Positions 59,905 to 64,000 of a stretch of DNA of 64,000 nucleotides are shown here, one piece after another. The stretch's first letter is position 1, and each line of letters begins with the position of its first letter. The notes below the pieces were generated by a model. That model saw only the letters and a program-made list of their open reading frames with translations, was not told the DNA's origin and ran no database searches. Source of the stretch: Paenibacillus tianjinensis (GTDB lineage: Bacteria; Bacillota; Bacilli; Paenibacillales; Paenibacillaceae); the NCBI RefSeq assembly GCF_017086365.1, contig NZ_CP070969.1, positions 3,472,001 to 3,536,000 on the forward strand, given 5' to 3'. Made by a program: the position numbers and the translations under genes.

Positions 59905-60378
59905 TTATTTGATTAGCTCGCAAAATACGGCTCCGGTCATGCCGGCAAGCTCCTGCGGAGCCAGCTCCATCTGCATGCCGATCTTACCCGCGCTCACGGC
60001 CATCGTGTCGAGAATTTCTGCGCTGTGCTCGATAAATGTCGGATACAGCTTCTTCATCCCGACAGGAGAACAGCCGCCCCGGACATAACCTGTCCACTTC
60101 AGCAGATCCTTCAGCGGCAGCATCTCGACTTTTTTCTCCCCGGCGGCCTTGGCGGCTTTCTTGAGATCGAGCTCTTCGGCTACAGGAATGACAAACACAT
60201 AAAGGTTCGGCCCGCTGTGTGAGACCAATGTCTTGAAGACCGTCTCCGGCGCCTTGCCGATTTTCTCGGCAACCGCTGTCCCGTGGACAGCTCCATCCTC
60301 ATTGTCATATAGATGGATTTCATAGCTGATACCCTTGGCGTCCAGCATCCGCAGGGCATTCGTTTTGCTTATTTGCAT
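59905..60378 (-). CDS. ybaK: YbaK-type Cys-tRNA deacylase
   Basis: 157 residues. The sequence TNALRMLDAKGISYEIHLYD, the catalytic Lys region ETVFKTLVSHS and GYVRGGCSPVGMKKLYPTFI match YbaK/EbsC editing proteins. These hydrolyse mischarged Cys-tRNA(Pro) and related species. GAGG precedes the ATG. Single gene. Confidence 0.92.
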   Translation of the reverse strand: MQISKTNALRMLDAKGISYEIHLYDNEDGAVHGTAVAEKIGKAPETVFKTLVSHSGPNLYVFVIPVAEELDLKKAAKAAGEKKVEMLPLKDLLKWTGYVRGGCSPVGMKKLYPTFIEHSAEILDTMAVSAGKIGMQMELAPQELAGMTGAVFCELIK

Positions 60379-60533
60379 CTTTCCTCAACCTTTCCGGCCT
60401 TACGATCCATTCTCGAAGGTCCGCTGCCATATTTATATATTAGAAGTATTATAACATGGGCAGTCTCCTTAAAGGCAGCGTCCCTCTTCATCCACCCAGC
60501 CACGGAGCAGCTTAAGCCGAAGCCGGGATGAAA

Positions 60534-62315
60534 TCAGGTCACCACCGCCTGAATCGCAATCATTCCGGCTGCCGGAACCTCCAATACATGAATCCCCTTA
60601 CCCATGGCCGCCAAAACCTGTGAAACGGTACTTCCTTGGCAATCTCGGATCATGACCCGCCGCTGCCCGGCGTCCCTGTCCAGCTCCAGGACCAGCCGGG
60701 TAAGCAGCGTACCGTTCACCACCAGCACTTCTTCCGGAAGCTCACCGGATAAGGGAATTACTATGTCCAGATAGGCGGCGGCGATCAGCTTCCGGGAATT
60801 CCGGGCCATGACCAGCGGGTACAGCAGCTCCGGATGCCAGGGCTCAAGATTGCCTTCCAGCAGCACATCCCGGTGCCCGCGCCAGAACCCAAGCCAAAAG
60901 GTCAGCATCTCTATATGTGACTGTGGCAGCTCTGCCAGCCGGACGGAAATCTGCGGCACAGCGAACAGGACGTTGATAATCTGCAGCGCAGCACCCGCGG
61001 CAGACTCCTCCAAATTCCACATCAGCATGTCGGAATGAGCCGCTGTATTGCCGCAGATGAGCCGGATGTCTATCGTCTTGATCCGGTTCTGGACCGCATC
61101 ATTCGGACAGTCTCCCGCCCGGAACATATTGCCGTATTTGCGCATCAAGGGACCGGTATAACTCTGGCGGAATTCGATCAGTATGTCCGGCTTCAAGCGG
61201 CGCAGCCGGTTGATAATTCCGCCCAGCAGCAAATCAACAGCCACCGGAACAGAGGCCGTGTCACGTCCGCCGTCCGTCCTCCCTGCATCCTCCGCAATTG
61301 CATAGAAGCTGTCAACGAAATCCAGCTTAAACCCGTCCAGATTCCACTCCAGCAGCGCCTGCTCATAGATACCGGTCAAATATTCCCGCACCTCGGGATA
61401 ACGCGGATCGGCTACCCCTGCACCGAAGCCTTCATGGAAATAGAGCAGTTTGTCCTTGAAGCGCTCCCATACTCTGCTGTGCCTGCCAATGAACGGAACT
61501 GCATACCACAGCATATATTTCAGCCCCGACTCCTGCACTGCTGCGACATGAGCCTTCATATCGGATATTTTGCCGGCGCTTGCCTTCCAGTCTCCGCAAT
61601 AGGCATAGCCGCGGGCGGCATCCGAGGTCTGCCAGCCGTCGTCCACAATAACCGCCTTACAGCCCATTTCTGCGGCCAGTCTGCATTCTGCTTCCACCGC
61701 TTCAGGTGTCAGCTGCTGGTGGAAGCTATACCAGGTGGAATACATCGGCTCCCGGGCTGTGTCCGGTACCGGGGCAGGCTCATGGCCGGGGATGCCGGCC
61801 CACCAGTCTGCTACGCCTGCCAGCGCCTGAAAGTACGGAATGCTGCGGGAATCCAGCCGCAGAAGGGCTTCATAAAACGCCAGCGGCGCACCCGGTTCAG
61901 TGAACAGTGTCACAGAGCAGTGAAAGCTGGCCGTCTCTTCATTCAACCCTGCATGCAGCTTCAGCGGGTTCATGACATCCGAGCAGGCAAAGCTCAGCAC
62001 ATTGTTGCCACGGATGCCGTAAAGACAGACGACAGGCGCTGATGAAGCCGATCTGGAGGTGAAACCTTCCCACCAGTCCGGAATCAGCCCCCGGCTCCGC
62101 TCCGCTGCGGGATGCCACAAACCTTGGACATCTATTGCCTTACAGCTCCAAGTAAAGGACAGCTTAGGTGGCAACGCCGGAGCAGCTGCTGTAAGCCTAA
62201 GCGTGACAATTTGTACGCCGCTCTCTATATGTTCCAGTGAAAGCACGGATTCAAAGTCTGCGGAACCGCCTTCCAATGTAATTTCATAATTGTCCGTAGC
62301 GATGAACTTTTTCAA
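60534..62315 (-). CDS. GH36-type alpha-galactosidase
   Basis: 593 residues, TTG start 11 nt after AAGGAG. Beta-sandwich N-terminus, then a TIM barrel with YSTWYSFHQQLT, VIVDDGWQTSD, the nucleophile in DGFKLDFVDSF and the acid/base in FRAGDCPNDA. No signal peptide, so intracellular. Follows the sensor kinase gene by 44 nt on the same strand, which suggests control by that system. Galactosides are the expected substrate, but the sequence is a divergent GH36 branch. Confidence 0.85.
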   Translation of the reverse strand: MKKFIATDNYEITLEGGSADFESVLSLEHIESGVQIVTLRLTAAAPALPPKLSFTWSCKAIDVQGLWHPAAERSRGLIPDWWEGFTSRSASSAPVVCLYGIRGNNVLSFACSDVMNPLKLHAGLNEETASFHCSVTLFTEPGAPLAFYEALLRLDSRSIPYFQALAGVADWWAGIPGHEPAPVPDTAREPMYSTWYSFHQQLTPEAVEAECRLAAEMGCKAVIVDDGWQTSDAARGYAYCGDWKASAGKISDMKAHVAAVQESGLKYMLWYAVPFIGRHSRVWERFKDKLLYFHEGFGAGVADPRYPEVREYLTGIYEQALLEWNLDGFKLDFVDSFYAIAEDAGRTDGGRDTASVPVAVDLLLGGIINRLRRLKPDILIEFRQSYTGPLMRKYGNMFRAGDCPNDAVQNRIKTIDIRLICGNTAAHSDMLMWNLEESAAGAALQIINVLFAVPQISVRLAELPQSHIEMLTFWLGFWRGHRDVLLEGNLEPWHPELLYPLVMARNSRKLIAAAYLDIVIPLSGELPEEVLVVNGTLLTRLVLELDRDAGQRRVMIRDCQGSTVSQVLAAMGKGIHVLEVPAAGMIAIQAVVT

Positions 62316-62359
62316 TAGGCCCGAAACTCCTTTTGGCGCGAAAGTAGGCAGCGAAGCCG

Positions 62360-64000
62360 CTACATCCGGCGGGGAATAGTGATCTGGATACAGGTACCGA
62401 TCCCGGTGCGGCTGCCAATGACGACGCCGTAGCGGCTGCCGCCATGCAGCTTAATCCGTGAATCGACGTTACGGATGCCGTAACCGATCCGGGGACCGTC
62501 AGGGTCCAGAATCTGCTGAATCGTCTCGGCTTTCATACCGACACCGGTATCGATGACTTTGAATACGATATCCGAATCGCGCTGCTCCACCACCAGCCGG
62601 ATGCCGATGGTGCTTCCAAACCAGGCATGCTCCAGCGCATTTTCCAGCATCGGCTGCAGGATCAGTTTGACGGTCATATATTCCAGCACTTCAGGATCAA
62701 TATCGTAATAGACATTCATCCGGTCACCATATTTGATACACTGAATGGCAATATATGCTTTCGCATGTTCAATTTCCTTGCCCACCGTTGTGAGTATCTC
62801 ACCCCGGTTCAAAGAGAGCCTGTAGAATTTGGCCAGCTCCTGGACCAGCAATTGCAGCTTCTGAACATCGCCGAACTGGGCCAGCCGGCTGATGGAGGAG
62901 AGGGTATTGTAGAGGAAATGGGGGTTGATCTGTGCCTGCAGTGATTCAAGCTCCGCTTCTTTTTTCTGGAGGCTTACAGCATAATTGCGGTGAATCAGCT
63001 CTTCGATGTTGCTACCCATCCGGTTGAAGGCTGCGGCGATCTGTCCCAGCTCGTCGTTACCTTTATAGTTGATCCGCTTCTGAAAATCCCCGTCCCGGAA
63101 ATCATTCAGCGAGCCCACAATCTTCTGAATCCGCCGTGAAAAATAACTCGACACCCCGATCCCGAGTCCTGCCAGTACAATCGCGCTGACCAGACAGACA
63201 AGCAAAGTCATCCTGCGCACCTTATCCGCACTTTCATCGAACAGACTGTTCGGAACATAGGCCTGCAGCTCCCAGCCCAGTCCATCCAGCGGCTCACTGA
63301 GCAGCAGCCGGTTCAGCTCTATATTGCCGCTCTTTCCATCTGCATTTTCCGGTGAGGATTCTATGACTACCCTGCCGGTTCCATCAACCACACGCAGTGT
63401 ACTGTAGCCGCCAATTTTCCGGTAATCCACAGAATCCAGCAGATCGCTGATCTGCACCGCAATCCGGATCAGGCCAATGCTCTTGCCGCGCTGTACATCA
63501 TCCATCCGCTCCAGCAGCGAGATATTGCCATTCGCCTCATCGTGCAGAATCTGCCGCCAGAATCTTTGCCCCGCCATCGTTTCAGAAAGCCTCAGCTCCC
63601 GGTACCAGGGCTCCGCTTCAATCCGCTTTAGATGAAAAATTTCATACCGCTTGGTCGAGAGCAGCGGATTCTGGCCATTGTCATAATAGAAGACCTCAGA
63701 CAGGCTGTCGTTCTGCAGATAGACGGACAAGCCTATATTACTGCCCGTATAGTTTAGAAGATTCTCAAGCGCCGGCATCAGTGTCTTGGTCATCGTCTCA
63801 TAGCTGTACCAGCCTTGATCGTAGCGGCGAAGTGCACTTTGCAGACTGTAATTGTAATACAGCATATTGGATATCCGTTCGATATTATCCGTGCGATAAC
63901 GGATATTGTCGCGCATCTGCTGCAGTGTGCCTTGAATATTCTCCCGCGTCTTCTCTTTTAGCGAGTTTACGGAATGCGTATAGGCGAACCCCCCTACCGT
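62360..64000 (-). CDS. YesM-type sensor histidine kinase (runs off the right edge)
   Basis: At least 546 residues; the frame stays open to the window edge, so the ATG at 63916 is internal and the N-terminus is missing. An extracellular sensing region, a membrane helix (VCLVSAIVLAGLGIGVSSYF), HAMP (KIVGSLNDFRDGDFQKRIN), a His_kinase domain with the phosphorylated His in QAQINPHFLYNTLSSISRL, and the ATPase with DTGVGMK and GYGIRNVDSRIKLHGG. This type controls sugar-use genes in paenibacilli with an AraC-type partner, which is not seen here. Confidence 0.9.
   Translation of the reverse strand, partial: TVGGFAYTHSVNSLKEKTRENIQGTLQQMRDNIRYRTDNIERISNMLYYNYSLQSALRRYDQGWYSYETMTKTLMPALENLLNYTGSNIGLSVYLQNDSLSEVFYYDNGQNPLLSTKRYEIFHLKRIEAEPWYRELRLSETMAGQRFWRQILHDEANGNISLLERMDDVQRGKSIGLIRIAVQISDLLDSVDYRKIGGYSTLRVVDGTGRVVIESSPENADGKSGNIELNRLLLSEPLDGLGWELQAYVPNSLFDESADKVRRMTLLVCLVSAIVLAGLGIGVSSYFSRRIQKIVGSLNDFRDGDFQKRINYKGNDELGQIAAAFNRMGSNIEELIHRNYAVSLQKKEAELESLQAQINPHFLYNTLSSISRLAQFGDVQKLQLLVQELAKFYRLSLNRGEILTTVGKEIEHAKAYIAIQCIKYGDRMNVYYDIDPEVLEYMTVKLILQPMLENALEHAWFGSTIGIRLVVEQRDSDIVFKVIDTGVGMKAETIQQILDPDGPRIGYGIRNVDSRIKLHGGSRYGVVIGSRTGIGTCIQITIPRRM

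Noticed and set aside
61035..62042. Long plus-strand open frame of 335 codons
   Set aside because: It is antisense to the alpha-galactosidase gene, whose catalytic motifs are clear, and the antisense product has no family features.

Overview
The window looks like a chromosomal stretch of a Paenibacillus-type member of the Bacillota. Supporting signs are strong AGGAGG ribosome binding sites, frequent GTG/TTG starts, Bacillus-type neighbour genes (miaB-ricA, bmrC-bmrD, ypdA), CcpA-like cre sites, SLH-anchored glycan hydrolases and a YesM-type sensor kinase. No rRNA, tRNA or CRISPR array was seen.

Layout. 1-6.6 kb: an ArsR-DUF2087 regulator, a YpdA flavoprotein, a DUF441 membrane protein, a MerR regulator coupled to an unknown gene, and an ABC exporter. 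6.7-11 kb: the bmrC-bmrD multidrug exporter operon behind a leader peptide and terminator that look like a translation-controlled attenuator. 11.2-14.7 kb: a YcaQ-type gene, then a deletion remnant of an IS1182-type element carrying an IS110/IS1111-type insertion. 14.7-22.6 kb: a HEPN-like protein, a two-gene ABC transporter, a copper-binding four-helix protein, a COG0523 metal GTPase, moaB, a DUF1349 protein, and an MFS transporter with its ROK regulator. 22.7-26.1 kb: a two-gene, four-domain 2-oxoacid:ferredoxin oxidoreductase. 26.5-33.2 kb: a secreted GH8 glucanase or chitosanase with a long leader, an nrtR-pncA-pncB NAD salvage operon, and ricA-miaB.

33.5-36.5 kb is the most unusual part. 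An alpha/beta-hydrolase fold that has lost its catalytic Ser and His is fused to a SARP/BTAD transcription activator. Its own promoter carries two CGTTACA heptads at 11 bp pitch just upstream of the -10, the arrangement known for SARP operators. The convergent neighbour is a stand-alone ketosynthase in which the first catalytic His is Gln, preceded by a compact three-stem structured segment.

36.6-44.3 kb: an old-yellow-enzyme homologue and the L-rhamnose operon (fucO-like, rhaB, rhaA, rhaD; divergent DeoR regulator) with a promoter, a palindrome and a full-match cre site. Two of its intergenic gaps hold a repeated hairpin whose stems differ in sequence but keep perfect pairing. 44.4-49 kb: a cysteine desulfidase-like gene, gnd, zwf and an HxlR regulator. 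49-54 kb: a 1591-residue cell-surface GH43 protein with SLH and LamG modules. 54-56.8 kb: a streptothricin-acetyltransferase-like gene, a PadR-DUF4180 regulator with a palindromic operator, an AraC remnant and a YdcF protein. 56.9-59.7 kb: an IS256-type and an IS3-type element, both inside an array of degenerate hairpins. 59.9-64 kb: ybaK, a GH36-type alpha-galactosidase, and a sensor kinase that runs off the right edge.

By role, the window combines sugar and glycan use (GH8, GH43, alpha-galactosidase, rhamnose), drug export and resistance (bmrCD, the acetyltransferase) and central redox metabolism (zwf, gnd, oxidoreductase, NAD salvage). The mobile DNA sits mainly in two short zones.
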